Source of the DNA: an uncultured Pelagibacteraceae bacterium
GTDB taxonomy: Bacteria > Pseudomonadota > Alphaproteobacteria > Pelagibacterales > Pelagibacteraceae
DNA length: 37,601 nt
Assembly (NCBI GenBank): GCA_902544345.1
Contig: CACCBT010000004.1
Coordinates: 1-37,601, forward strand
Reading direction: 5' to 3'
Under the pieces are notes generated by a model that did no database searches, was not told the origin of the DNA, and saw only the letters and a program-made list of their open reading frames with translations. Below, piece after piece: positions 37,267 through 37,601 of the stretch (the stretch's first letter is position 1; each line of letters starts with the position of its first letter). Both the position numbers and the translations under genes were made by a program.

Positions 37267-37601
37267 TAGACAGACTCTCCAATTAGACTATTAATTTTTT
37301 TTCTTAATTCATGTCTTTCTAAAACTTTTTTAATAACTTTTTTTGCTATTGGTGCTGCAGCTTTCCCTCCTGATCCTCCATGTTCAACTAAAACACTTAT
37401 AGCGTATTGAGGGTTGTTGTAAGGAGCAAAAGCCACAAACAAAGCATGGTCTCTATCTTTATAAGGAAGACTTTCTTGTTTAACCTCCGCCTCTCTCTGT
37501 GCGTCTGTAAATCTTTTTATTTGTGATGATCCTGTCTTGCCTGCAAATGTAAATTTTTTGTTTTCCCACCGATGTCTATAGGAAGTTCCTCCAGGTTCAT
37601 T
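37266..37601 (-). CDS. mrdA: Penicillin-binding protein 2 C-terminus (partial)
   Basis: Minus-strand reading NEPGGTSYRHRWENKKFTFAGKTGSSQIKRFTDAQREAEVKQES...PQYAISVLVEHGGSGGKAAAPIAKKV...; KTGSS motif; stop overlaps rodA start (TAATG). Confidence 0.9.
   Translation of the reverse strand, partial: NEPGGTSYRHRWENKKFTFAGKTGSSQIKRFTDAQREAEVKQESLPYKDRDHALFVAFAPYNNPQYAISVLVEHGGSGGKAAAPIAKKVIKKVLERHELRKKINSLIGESV

Noticed and set aside
1-37601. CRISPR arrays, tRNA/rRNA genes, IS elements or prophage
   Set aside because: No regularly spaced repeats, no recognisable tRNA/rRNA sequence, and no transposase/integrase ORFs on reading; a tRNAscan/Infernal run would be needed to exclude small RNAs formally.

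Overview
This is a 37.6 kb AT-rich, gene-dense bacterial chromosome window. Gene content and riboswitch types suggest a SAR11/Pelagibacterales-like marine alphaproteobacterium (inference). No rRNA, tRNA, CRISPR array, transposase or phage genes were seen. Main blocks: (1) a mirrored divergent catabolic cluster, TauE/SafE - MmgE/PrpD - SDR - TctABC on the minus strand facing MmgE/PrpD - MmgE/PrpD - TauE/SafE on the plus strand; (2) a DoxX-like protein and a beta-barrel outer-membrane protein; (3) a second TctABC transporter directly downstream of a CsiD/GlaH-like glutarate 2-hydroxylase; (4) a Liv-type ABC importer operon containing a secreted alpha/beta hydrolase and ending in AzlC-AzlD; (5) a thiol/sulfur block (grx, two msrB, ccdA, cysE, gshA, gshB, metY); (6) tandem paralogous lipoproteins, a hydroxyacid dehydrogenase, an EamA transporter, a DadA-like FAD oxidase, bactofilin, rodA and the 3' end of PBP2. 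The strongest signal is the about 300-nt leader between gshB and metY. It contains a promoter, a SAM-II aptamer whose 3' core strand is perfectly complementary over 9 nt to an intrinsic terminator, and a SAM-V-like element carrying an SD. After that come two micro-ORFs (17 and 15 codons) chained by stop/start overlaps (ATGA, then ATGGCTGA) into metY. Their near-duplicate SD-start modules compete for one shared anti-SD/anti-start strand. Tandem SAM-II/SAM-V leaders are already known; the coupled micro-ORF and competing-hairpin stage is the part that may be undescribed.
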